Assembly (NCBI GenBank): GCA_002338255.1
Contig: DDHX01000062.1
Span: forward strand, 10,792-16,277
DNA length: 5,486 bases
Direction of reading: 5' to 3'
From: Ruminococcaceae bacterium UBA1865
GTDB lineage: Bacteria; Bacillota; Clostridia; Oscillospirales; Acutalibacteraceae
Below the pieces are notes generated by a model. That model did not search any database. It worked only from the letters and a program-made list of their open reading frames with translations, and was not told where the DNA came from. Each line of letters opens with the position of its first letter. The first letter of the stretch is position 1. The position numbers were made by a program, and so were the translations under genes. Positions 1-5,068 of this stretch are shown in pieces.

Positions 1-103
1 CGAAGAGCTTCACATATCCCCACTTGAGGTCACAAAGTTCGGAGGAAACTCCAAATACCTTGAAGGCTATCTTTTTGAGAAAGGGGATAGTGAAAATGCG
101 TAA
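1..103 (+). CDS. C-terminal end of probable GlpA-type FAD-dependent glycerol-3-phosphate dehydrogenase (5' partial)
   Basis: An open frame enters from the left edge (codons from base 2) and stops at TAA 101-103. It encodes 33 residues, including PLEVTKFGGNSKYLEG. A V/I-TK-x-G-x-x-S tail of this kind is what I recall at the end of the long, BFD-like [2Fe-2S]-carrying GlpA/TM1432-type glycerol-3-phosphate dehydrogenases of Clostridia and Thermotoga. The next two genes (FAD oxidoreductase, DUF1667) are the usual partners of that enzyme. The stop overlaps the next start by 8 bases (96-103), which implies translational coupling. That this is real coding sequence is supported by the continuous frame, the typical operon overlap and the family-like tail. 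The catalytic part lies outside the window, so the identity rests on a short tail plus context. Confidence 0.6.
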   Translation, partial: EELHISPLEVTKFGGNSKYLEGYLFEKGDSENA

Positions 104-1361
104 TATTGATGTTTTAATCATCGGTGGCGGCCCTGCCGGTTTGGCAGCCGCAATCTCCGCATATGAAGCGGGATGCCGGAATATCCTGATCCTTGAAAGG
201 GAGGAAAATCTCGGCGGTATCTTAAAGCAATGTATACACAACGGTTTTGGGCTGCACACCTTTAAAGAGGAACTCACAGGCCCGGAGTATGCACAGAGAT
301 ATATTGATAAGGTGCTGGAATATGGAATTCCGACCCAATGCGATACCATGGTAATCGACGTTACACCGGACAAGATAGTAACAGCCGTCAGCAGAGGCGC
401 CGGATTGGAGCATTTTCAGGCAAAATCCATTATTCTTGCAATGGGCTGCCGCGAGCGCCCAAGGGGTTCTCTTGGAACACCGGGCTGGAGATGCGCGGGC
501 ATTTACACTGCCGGTACCGCACAAAAATTTGTGAATCTAAAAGGCATGATGCCGGGCAAACGGGTCGTCATTCTCGGCTCCGGTGACATCGGCCTGATTA
601 TGGCCAGAAGAATGACATTTATGGGCGCAAAGGTTTTGGCGTGTGTGGAATTAATGTCCTTCTCCGCCGGTCTGAAGAGAAACATTGTTCAATGCCTTGA
701 CGACTATGATATTCCGTTGCTGCTGAACCACACAGTTGTAGACATTGCCGGTCGCGAGCACCTTGAGGGTGTGACCGTTGCCGAAGTGGACAGCAAAACA
801 CTCAAACCGATTCCGGGTACCGAGCAATATTATGAGTGCGATACCCTGCTGCTCTCCGTCGGGTTGATTCCTGAAAACGAGCTCACCACGATGGCAGGGG
901 TGAAAATTTCTCCGGCGACAAATGGAGCAGAAGTGGATGAAAGCCTGCAAACTTCTGTCGAAGGGATTTTTTCCTGCGGAAATGTGCTTCACGTTCACGA
1001 TTTGGTTGACTTCGTTTCCGAAGAATCTGCCAAAGCCGGTGAGAACGCATATAAATATGTACAGGGTAAGTTGCCTGAAAACGAAGAGACGCTTGAGGTT
1101 ATCAACGGATTTGGTGTTTCCGGTGCGGTTCCTCAGCATATTTCAAAGAAGCTCGGTGAGCCGATCACCATTATGTTCCGGCCAAGAGGCGTTTATAAGG
1201 ATGCCCGGGTATGCATTGATGTCGGTGATGCACAGGTGGCTGCTAAAAAGAGCCGTATCCTTACTCCCGGCGAAATGGTAACGCTTAAGTTTGATCCGGA
1301 ATACCTTCAAAAAAATACCAATGCTGACAAAATCACTGTAAGAGTGGAGGTGCAGCAATGA
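96..1361 (+). CDS. FAD/NAD(P)-dependent oxidoreductase, probable subunit of a glycerol-3-phosphate dehydrogenase complex
   Basis: This is a 421-residue pyridine nucleotide-disulfide-type flavoprotein. Near the N-terminus it has an FAD-binding Rossmann motif (GGGPAG at residues 10-15) with the ribose-binding acidic residue E34 at the end of strand 2. It continues with ILAMGCRERPRG (113-124), a second dinucleotide-binding motif GSGDIG (161-166) for NAD(P), and a C-terminal FAD-contact segment around GIFSCGNVLHVHDL. That last segment is characteristic of the oxidoreductases that accompany GlpA-like dehydrogenases and DUF1667 proteins. I chose ATG 96 rather than the in-frame ATG 24. It has an AAGGGG site at 81-86, the Rossmann fold begins right after it, and the first 24 codons of the longer frame overlap the preceding gene. 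It ends in an ATGA overlap with the DUF1667 gene. The likely job is electron transfer from glycerol-3-phosphate oxidation to an acceptor. The exact acceptor and its own substrate, if any, cannot be read from sequence. Confidence 0.88.
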   Translation: MRNIDVLIIGGGPAGLAAAISAYEAGCRNILILEREENLGGILKQCIHNGFGLHTFKEELTGPEYAQRYIDKVLEYGIPTQCDTMVIDVTPDKIVTAVSRGAGLEHFQAKSIILAMGCRERPRGSLGTPGWRCAGIYTAGTAQKFVNLKGMMPGKRVVILGSGDIGLIMARRMTFMGAKVLACVELMSFSAGLKRNIVQCLDDYDIPLLLNHTVVDIAGREHLEGVTVAEVDSKTLKPIPGTEQYYECDTLLLSVGLIPENELTTMAGVKISPATNGAEVDESLQTSVEGIFSCGNVLHVHDLVDFVSEESAKAGENAYKYVQGKLPENEETLEVINGFGVSGAVPQHISKKLGEPITIMFRPRGVYKDARVCIDVGDAQVAAKKSRILTPGEMVTLKFDPEYLQKNTNADKITVRVEVQQ

Positions 1362-1714
1362 TGAAAAAGGAAATCACCTGCATCGGCTGCCCAATGGGAT
1401 GCAGAATTACCGCTGAACTCGATGGAGATAAAATTATTTCAATTGAGGGATATACATGCAATATCGGCAAAAAATATGCACAGGAAGAGTTGACCGTTCC
1501 CACAAGAATGGTAACCGCTTTAATAAAAGTAGAAGGAACACATCAGCCGCTTTCTGTTAAAACGTCCCGGCCGATCGAAAAAAGCAAAATATTTGATTGC
1601 CTGAAAGAAATCTCTCAACACACAGTGGTGCGCCCGATTCACATCGGTGAGGTCATCATCAAAAATGTGTGCGGTACCTCGGTGGACATCGTTGCCACCA
1701 AGGAGCTTATCTGA
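1358..1714 (+). CDS. DUF1667 cysteine-rich protein, probable iron-sulfur subunit of the same complex
   Basis: This 118-residue protein fits the DUF1667 family, whose members nearly always follow the FAD oxidoreductase above. It opens with ITCIGCPMGCRI, giving cysteines 8, 11 and 15, with a fourth at C34 in YTCNIGKKYA. The C-x2-C-x3-C-x18-C layout resembles the N-terminal [4Fe-4S] motif of molybdopterin oxidoreductases. I infer a cluster-carrying electron-transfer subunit, which is not shown directly. A further cysteine sits near the C-terminus (NVCGTSVDIVATKEL). The start ATG overlaps the previous stop as ATGA at 1358-1361, and GGAGG lies at 1346-1350. A second ATG at 1361 is in the same frame and also reachable, so the first Met is uncertain by one codon. 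The ORF is full length for the family. Confidence 0.85.
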   Translation: MMKKEITCIGCPMGCRITAELDGDKIISIEGYTCNIGKKYAQEELTVPTRMVTALIKVEGTHQPLSVKTSRPIEKSKIFDCLKEISQHTVVRPIHIGEVIIKNVCGTSVDIVATKELI

Positions 1715-1729
1715 TGCTTTCTTTTGAAG

Positions 1730-1744
1730 CTGAGCTGCGCTCAG
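1730..1744. repeat. Small inverted repeat in the spacer before dhaK
   Basis: CTGAGC (1730-1735) and GCTCAG (1739-1744) form a perfect 6-bp inverted repeat around a TGC loop. A second weak one follows: CTCT and AGAG around CATTCGAA at about 1762-1777. The 111-base spacer (1715-1825) otherwise shows no convincing promoter and no U-tract after the hairpin. It is therefore either a processing or stability hairpin or a protein-binding site; the sequence does not decide. Confidence 0.35.
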
Positions 1745-1825
1745 TATAGCGCGGAGTGCGGCTCTCATTCGAAAGAGTATTTATAAAGCGAAATGAAAAT
1801 AAAGTGGTGACAGGAGGCGTTCTTT

Positions 1826-2815
1826 TTGAAGAAGTTAATTAACAGCGTGGATAATGTTGAGCAGGAAATGATTACCGGTATGGTAAAAGCCTACCCGGAA
1901 TACATCAGAAAGCTTGACTGCGGTAATGTTGTTGTCAGATCCCATAAAAAAGAGGGCAAGGTTGCTTTGATCAGCGGAGGCGGCAGCGGCCATGAGCCGG
2001 CTCATGGCGGTTATGTGGGCGAAGGTATGCTCGACTGTGCTGTTGCGGGCCCTGTGTTTACTTCACCGACTCCTGATCAAATTTACGAGGGCATCAAGGC
2101 AATTTCAACCGAACAGGGCGTGCTCATGGTAGTCAAAAACTACACGGGCGATGTCATGAATTTTGAAATGGCTGCCGAAATGGCTCAGGCGGACGGAGTC
2201 GAAGTGGAATATGTTGTGTCCAATGACGATGTTGCTGTGAAAGACAGTCTTTACACGACGGGACGCCGTGGCGTTGCCGGTACTGTTTTCATTCATAAAA
2301 TTGCCGGTGCAAAAGCCGAAATCGGCGCGAGCCTGAAAGAGGTTCACCGCGTGGCACAAAAAGTAGTCGATAATGTGAGAACAATGGGCATGGCGTTAAC
2401 TCCCTGTACTGTTCCCGCAGCGGGGAAACCCGGATTTGAGCTTGGCGAAGATGAAATGGAAATCGGCATCGGTATCCATGGTGAACCTGGCACACACAGG
2501 GATAAAATTAAAACCGCTGATGAGATTGCCACCCTGTTGCTTGACAAAATTGTGACGGATATCGATTTCGGCGGCAAAGAAGTCGCCGTTATGGTTAATG
2601 GTGCCGGCGCTACTCCGCTGATGGAGCTCTTTATCATCAACAATAAGGTTCATGATTACCTGACGGAAAAAGGTATCAAAGTTTATAAGACCTATGTCGG
2701 CAACTACATGACCTCCATTGAAATGGCAGGATTCTCCATTTCGTTGCTGCGGCTGGATGAAGAATTGAAAGAGTTGCTCGACGCAAAGGCCGACACGCCT
2801 GCGTTCAAAGAATAA
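1826..2815 (+). CDS. dhaK: Dihydroxyacetone kinase, dihydroxyacetone-binding subunit DhaK
   Basis: DhaK binds dihydroxyacetone covalently and presents it to DhaL-ATP, giving dihydroxyacetone phosphate in the cytoplasm. The 329-residue product has the family's usual length and start (KKLINSVDNVEQEM). It carries GGGSGHEPAHGG at 51-62 with the catalytic His56, NYTGDVMNF at 105-113 with Asp109, and GIGIHGEPG at 214-222 with His218. His218 corresponds to the E. coli histidine that forms the hemiaminal with substrate, and the three residues fall at the same numbers as in the E. coli enzyme. That marks a catalytic DhaK rather than a DhaQ-like regulator. The start is TTG at 1826, preceded by AGGAGG (1812-1817) with 8 bases of spacing; no ATG is better placed. 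dhaL follows after 64 bases. No defect is seen. Confidence 0.97.
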   Translation: MKKLINSVDNVEQEMITGMVKAYPEYIRKLDCGNVVVRSHKKEGKVALISGGGSGHEPAHGGYVGEGMLDCAVAGPVFTSPTPDQIYEGIKAISTEQGVLMVVKNYTGDVMNFEMAAEMAQADGVEVEYVVSNDDVAVKDSLYTTGRRGVAGTVFIHKIAGAKAEIGASLKEVHRVAQKVVDNVRTMGMALTPCTVPAAGKPGFELGEDEMEIGIGIHGEPGTHRDKIKTADEIATLLLDKIVTDIDFGGKEVAVMVNGAGATPLMELFIINNKVHDYLTEKGIKVYKTYVGNYMTSIEMAGFSISLLRLDEELKELLDAKADTPAFKE

Positions 2816-2830
2816 TTGCTGCATTTTATA

Positions 2831-2854
2831 CGGCGGAGCGCATTCGTTCCGCCG
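2831..2854 (+). repeat. Hairpin in the dhaK-dhaL spacer
   Basis: CGGCGGA (2831-2837) and TCCGCCG (2848-2854) are exact reverse complements around a 10-base loop. A short, mixed CATTATTTTC follows, weaker than a normal U-tract. In an operon this could be a leaky terminator that lowers dhaL-dhaM relative to dhaK, or an RNA-stabilising hairpin. It lies 12 bases before the dhaL ribosome-binding site. Confidence 0.55.
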
Positions 2855-2879
2855 CATTATTTTCAGAAAGGGATATTGT

Positions 2880-3503
2880 ATGACAGACAGCAAGAAAGTT
2901 ATTGAAATTTTAACGCAAATCAGCGAACAGATTCAAATGGAAAAAGAATTTTTGACAGAACTGGATAACGTGATAGGCGACGGAGATCATGGAATCAATA
3001 TGGCCAGAGGATTTAAGGAGGTTGAGAAAAAACTGCCTGACCTTACCGGCAAGGATATTGGCACCATACTCAAGGCAGTCGGAATGACGTTGGTTTCCAC
3101 AGTCGGCGGTGCGTCCGGCCCGCTTTACGGTACTGCGTTCTTGAAAGCCAGTGCGGCGGTGGGTAATAAAACAGAAATTGACGGCGGGGATTTTATTGCC
3201 GCGCTTGAAGCCGCTATTGGCGGAATAGAGATGAGGGGCAAAGCTCATGAAGGCGAAAAAACGATGCTGGATGCGCTGATCCCTGCTTTAAATGCGATGA
3301 AGAAAAGCTATGCCGAAAACAAGGATTTCAAATCGGCACTTGCCCAAGGGGTTGCCGCGGCGGAGCAAGGCGTGGAGTACACCAAAACAATCATTGCCAC
3401 CAAAGGCAGAGCCAGTTACCTTGGTGAAAGAAGCATCGGTCATCAGGACCCGGGGGCAACCTCCTCCTGTCTGATGTTAAAAGTAATCAGCCGTATGATA
3501 TAA
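2880..3503 (+). CDS. dhaL: Dihydroxyacetone kinase, ADP-binding subunit DhaL
   Basis: DhaL holds a tightly bound ADP that is phosphorylated by DhaM~P. The resulting ATP gamma-phosphate is then passed to DhaK-bound dihydroxyacetone. The product is 207 residues, normal for DhaL. The Mg/ADP-binding motif is ELDNVIGDGDHG (residues 27-38), giving aspartates 29, 34 and 36 and His37. These are followed by GGASGPLYGT (76-85) and KGRASYLGERSIGHQDPGA (175-193), the phosphate-loop and lid segments of the family. ATG 2880 is preceded by AAAGGGA (2867-2873) with 6 bases of spacing. The residues expected for nucleotide coordination are all present. The gene is separated from dhaM by an unusually structured 131-base gap. 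Confidence 0.97.
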   Translation: MTDSKKVIEILTQISEQIQMEKEFLTELDNVIGDGDHGINMARGFKEVEKKLPDLTGKDIGTILKAVGMTLVSTVGGASGPLYGTAFLKASAAVGNKTEIDGGDFIAALEAAIGGIEMRGKAHEGEKTMLDALIPALNAMKKSYAENKDFKSALAQGVAAAEQGVEYTKTIIATKGRASYLGERSIGHQDPGATSSCLMLKVISRMI

Positions 3504-3517
3504 TTTATACTAAAATC

Positions 3518-3547
3518 CTATAAAAACGTGGAATCACGTTTTTATAG
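3518..3547. repeat. Perfect 13-bp hairpin after dhaL (terminator-like, bidirectional)
   Basis: CTATAAAAACGTG (3518-3530) and CACGTTTTTATAG (3535-3547) are exact reverse complements with a GAAT loop. The inner four pairs (CGTG/CACG) flanked by an A-run and a T-run give a weak intrinsic-terminator shape on both strands. The stem is AT-rich and no separate U-tract follows, so termination is probably partial at most. It begins 14 bases after the dhaL stop and belongs to the larger structured element described at 3518-3610. Confidence 0.6.
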
Positions 3548-3574
3548 CACAAAACGAGCACGGCGTAGCCGGGC

Positions 3575-3610
3575 GTTCTCCAATTGAAATATACATTTTA
3601 ATTGGAGAGC
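3575..3610. repeat. 16-bp hairpin directly upstream of dhaM
   Basis: Bases 3575-3590 pair with 3595-3610 over 16 consecutive positions, including two G-U wobbles (3576/3609 and 3586/3599), around an ATAC tetraloop. The stem ends 11 bases before the dhaM ribosome-binding site (3622-3630). Between this hairpin and the 13-bp one lies a small CGGC-GTA-GCCG hairpin (3561-3571). An alternative fold pairs GAG (3556-3558) with CTC (3578-3580) and ACG (3560-3562 is ACG) with CGT (3574-3576), and would break the base of the large stem. Confidence 0.6.
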
Positions 3611-3634
3611 AGTATTACGTCGGAAAGGAGAACT

Positions 3635-4015
3635 ATGGTAGGAATTGTCATTGTATCACATAGTAAAAAGCTTGCCGAAAGCGTTGTAGAGCTGGCAAAG
3701 ATGATGGCTGACGATGCGCCGATTGTGGCAGCGGGCGGCTTGGAGGACGGAACGTTCGGCACCAGCTACGAAAAAATCAGCGCAGCCATTAAATCGGTTT
3801 ACTCCGACGACGGTGTTGTCATTTTGATGGATATGGGCAGCGCCGTAATGACGACCGAGATGGTCATTGAGGATATGACGGATAAAAATGTGAAAATGAT
3901 TGACTGTCCTTTGGTTGAAGGTGCAGTTGTCGCCGCAATCGGCTCCAGCAGCAAACAGAACATGGAGGAAATTATTGAAGCCGCCATGGATGCCGCAAAA
4001 GAAAAAAAACTTTAA
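3635..4015 (+). CDS. dhaM: PTS-dependent dihydroxyacetone kinase phosphotransferase subunit DhaM (EIIA-type domain only)
   Basis: DhaM relays phosphate from HPr to the ADP on DhaL, tying dihydroxyacetone phosphorylation to PEP through the PTS. The 126-residue product begins MVGIVIVSHSKKLAE, with the phosphorylated His at position 9 as in E. coli DhaM. It continues with GGLEDGTFGTS (34-44) and VILMDMGSAVMTTE (62-75), both typical of this mannose-EIIA-like fold. It has only the EIIA domain; the HPr- and EI-like domains fused to E. coli DhaM are absent, as is usual in Firmicutes, so general HPr and EI must be encoded elsewhere. I chose ATG 3635 over an in-frame TTG at 3602. It has AAAGGAG (3624-3630, 4-base spacing), the conserved domain starts there, and 3602 lies inside the preceding hairpin. 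Confidence 0.95.
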   Translation: MVGIVIVSHSKKLAESVVELAKMMADDAPIVAAGGLEDGTFGTSYEKISAAIKSVYSDDGVVILMDMGSAVMTTEMVIEDMTDKNVKMIDCPLVEGAVVAAIGSSSKQNMEEIIEAAMDAAKEKKL

Positions 4016-4093
4016 CCATCTTCTGCATATTTTCTTTTTATAAGATAATATTAAGATACTGGAAAACAACAAATAGAACAGGGGAGAAAAAAG

Positions 4094-4297
4094 ATGACAA
4101 AAAAATTTACACTAGAAAACATGAACGGGGATACTCAGGACGAAAAAAAGTCTTGCAGTCTGGATGACATGAATTGCTTGGATGAGAGCGAAGAAAAGGA
4201 ATCCCTCAGTCTGGAAAACATGAATGGGGATACTCAGGACGATAAGAAATCCTGCAGTCTGAAGGACATGAACTGCATTGACGAAGAGAAAAAGTAA
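4094..4297 (+). CDS. 67-residue acidic, cysteine-containing protein with an internal tandem duplication; function unknown
   Basis: I do not recognise this family. ATG 4094 has GGGGAG (4081-4086) at a 7-base spacing, so it is very likely translated. The product is a 33-residue period used twice: residues 7-28 (LENMNGDTQDEKKSCSLDDM then NC) align with 40-61. Within each period the motif (S/T)-L-x-x-M-N occurs twice, giving TLENMNGD, SLDDMNCLD, SLENMNGD and SLKDMNCID. Cysteines fall at 21, 28, 54 and 61, in two C-x6-C pairs. It is rich in Asp, Glu and Lys, with no signal peptide or membrane segment. It could be a small metal or thiol protein, or a multi-core modified-peptide precursor, but no maturation enzyme is within the window. 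No clear promoter is seen in 4016-4080, so it may be read through from dhaM. A strong terminator follows 8 bases after the stop. Confidence 0.8.
   Translation: MTKKFTLENMNGDTQDEKKSCSLDDMNCLDESEEKESLSLENMNGDTQDDKKSCSLKDMNCIDEEKK
4112..4276 (+). repeat. Tandem 66-bp repeat units inside the small acidic protein gene (period 99 bp)
   Basis: Bases 4112-4177 and 4211-4276 differ at 9 of 66 positions by direct comparison. Eight codons differ. Six of those changes are synonymous (Leu, Asn, Lys, Lys, Ser, Asn) and two are not (Glu to Asp, Asp to Lys). The copies therefore arose by in-frame duplication, and the peptide has since been held more constant than the DNA. Confidence 0.9.
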
Positions 4298-4305
4298 AAA
4301 TTAAA

Positions 4306-4337
4306 CCCTCCCGGAAAAAACCGGGAGGGTTTTGTTT
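4306..4337. terminator. Strong bidirectional intrinsic terminator between converging genes
   Basis: CCCTCCCGG (4306-4314) and CCGGGAGGG (4321-4329) form a perfect 9-bp GC-rich stem with an AAAAAA loop. On the plus strand it is followed by TTTTGTTT; on the minus strand it is followed by TTTAATTTTT. It closes the small acidic protein transcript and also the DUF378 transcript. The DUF378 stop codon (4336-4338) lies just beyond its stem. Confidence 0.92.
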
Positions 4338-4551
4338 AGTGGGCATCATGGACTACGTCATGATCATCATCTCTGAAGAGCAGCGAAATACACCAAATCG
4401 CAGCGAGTGCGACAAGAACATAAATAATCCGACTTACCATTCCACTTTGTCCGCCGCCAATCCACGCGACGAGGTCAAACTGAAAAATACCGATTGAGCC
4501 CCAGTTAATGCCGCCGATAATGACCAGCAGCAGTGCGATTTTGTCGAGCAT
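4336..4551 (-). CDS. DUF378 family small membrane protein
   Basis: This 71-residue protein resembles the DUF378 (YuzA-like) family: MLDKIALLLVIIGGINWGSIG, with the conserved NWG at 16-18, then FDLVAWIGG and SRIIYVLVALAAIWCISLL. Two membrane helices are evident, at about residues 5-23 and 40-59, joined by a short glycine-rich loop. The family's function is unknown. The C-terminal tail RDDDHDVVHDAH is rich in Asp and His, which I have not seen noted for this family and which could bind a metal (inference). I chose the ATG whose first base is 4551. The longer frame begins with GTG at 4560, directly abutting AAGGAG (4566-4561), too close to use; the ATG has 9 bases of spacing. A TATAAT at 4578-4573 on this strand could be a -10, but no good -35 is seen. 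Confidence 0.87.
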   Translation of the reverse strand: MLDKIALLLVIIGGINWGSIGIFQFDLVAWIGGGQSGMVSRIIYVLVALAAIWCISLLFRDDDHDVVHDAH

Positions 4552-4652
4552 TGTTTTCACTCCTTTCGATTTATTATAATCACTTTCTTAGAATATATTC
4601 AGAAGAATAAAATTTTTTGTTCCCTGCTATCCTTGAAAATGGAAGTGTATAC

Positions 4653-4680
4653 TTGACAATTTTTCAAACTGATGTAAAAT
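4653..4680 (+). promoter_or_regulatory. Sigma-70-type promoter of the DUF2087 gene
   Basis: A perfect -35 TTGACA (4653-4658) is followed after 16 bases by the -10 TAAAAT (4675-4680), 5 of 6 to consensus. The predicted transcript start near 4687 is upstream of the ribosome-binding site at 4705-4710. This supports the start codon at 4716 rather than the ATG at 4689. Confidence 0.78.
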
Positions 4681-4686
4681 TTACAT
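4672..4686. promoter_or_regulatory. Perfect 15-base palindrome over the -10 element (candidate operator)
   Basis: ATGTAAA (4672-4678) and TTTACAT (4680-4686) are exact reverse complements around a single central A (4679). The palindrome spans the whole -10 hexamer and reaches the predicted transcription start, the usual place for a repressor that excludes RNA polymerase. The binding protein is unknown. Autoregulation by the adjacent gene product is a guess. Confidence 0.5.
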
Positions 4687-4715
4687 AAATGAATCATGTA
4701 AAACGGGAGGAAAAA

Positions 4716-5006
4716 ATGGAACAATTTGATATTACAGCGGAAGAGGAAGAAAAAATTCTAAAAAATGTCTTTAGTTCACTTGAGCCTTTGAAGTTGAAGG
4801 TGATTTCTTCAAAAGCAAAGAAAAAGGAAGTTATTTTCAAAAAAATAGCAGGCCAATTTGAAAAAGATAAAAAGTATACCGAGATGGATGTAAACGGAAT
4901 CCTCAAGCAGATTTACCCCGAGGACTATTCCACCCTGCGCCGCGGGCTAATTGAACTGGGTTATATGGACAGAACAAGCAACGGCAGCGAATACTGGCTG
5001 AAATAA
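4716..5006 (+). CDS. DUF2087 domain protein (putative small nucleic-acid-binding or regulatory protein)
   Basis: This 96-residue protein is almost entirely a DUF2087 domain. The basic stretch KVISSKAKKKEVIFKKIAGQF (about 28-48) is followed by YTEMDVNGIL (54-63), Y-P-E-D-Y-S-T-LRRGLIELGYMDR (67-86) and the closing EYW (92-94). These match the family's alternation of a Lys/Arg-rich helix, a YTE-x-x-VN helix, an LRR-x-L helix and an aromatic end. DUF2087 often occurs fused to, or next to, helix-turn-helix regulators. Here there is no separate HTH, only an acidic N-terminus (TAEEEEK). I chose ATG 4716 because GGGAGG lies at 4705-4710 with 5-base spacing. The alternative ATG 4689 lies almost at the transcript start. 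No clear terminator follows the gene, so transcripts may run into the ilvB leader. Confidence 0.85.
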   Translation: MEQFDITAEEEEKILKNVFSSLEPLKLKVISSKAKKKEVIFKKIAGQFEKDKKYTEMDVNGILKQIYPEDYSTLRRGLIELGYMDRTSNGSEYWLK

Positions 5007-5033
5007 AGAATGACGGTTTTTTACTCAAAACAC

Positions 5034-5062
5034 TTGACAAGCACAAACAAATGTCATATGCT
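5034..5062 (+). promoter_or_regulatory. Promoter of the T-box leader / ilvB transcript
   Basis: A perfect -35 TTGACA (5034-5039) is followed after 17 bases by TATGCT (5057-5062), which keeps the three most conserved -10 positions. Transcription is predicted to start near 5069, about 20 bases before the T-box Stem I. A better-looking TATAAC at 5062-5067 lies 22 bases from the -35, too far for normal spacing. Confidence 0.7.
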
Positions 5063-5068
5063 ATAACA

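Noticed and set aside
651..1139. Long minus-strand frame (162 codons) inside the oxidoreductase gene
   Set aside because: It is antisense to a well-supported flavoprotein gene with clear motifs. It has no ribosome-binding site and no family resemblance.
1759..1787. Promoter for dhaK with -10 TATAAA at 1782-1787
   Set aside because: The hexamer at the right distance upstream (CGGCTC) does not resemble a -35, so support is too weak.
1755..1800. Possible c-di-GMP-type riboswitch fragment (CATTCGAAAGAG)
   Set aside because: Only this short loop-like string matches. The other conserved parts of that class (such as the ACGCAAAGCC segment and the paired helices) are absent.
2396..2893. Minus-strand frame (165 codons) across dhaK and the dhaK-dhaL gap
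   Set aside because: It is a shadow of dhaK, whose catalytic residues are intact in the plus frame. The minus frame has no recognisable domain.
3476..3504. Promoter for dhaM with TATAAT at 3499-3504
   Set aside because: The TATAAT overlaps the dhaL stop codon, and the upstream candidate -35 matches only about half the consensus. It may be chance AT-rich sequence.
3656..4072. Minus-strand frame (138 codons) opposite dhaM
   Set aside because: It is antisense to a full-length DhaM with its active-site His9, so it is taken as a chance open frame.
4591..4600. GAATATATTC palindrome between the DUF378 and DUF2087 genes
   Set aside because: A 10-base AT-rich palindrome is expected by chance in such sequence, and it is not placed on a convincing promoter.
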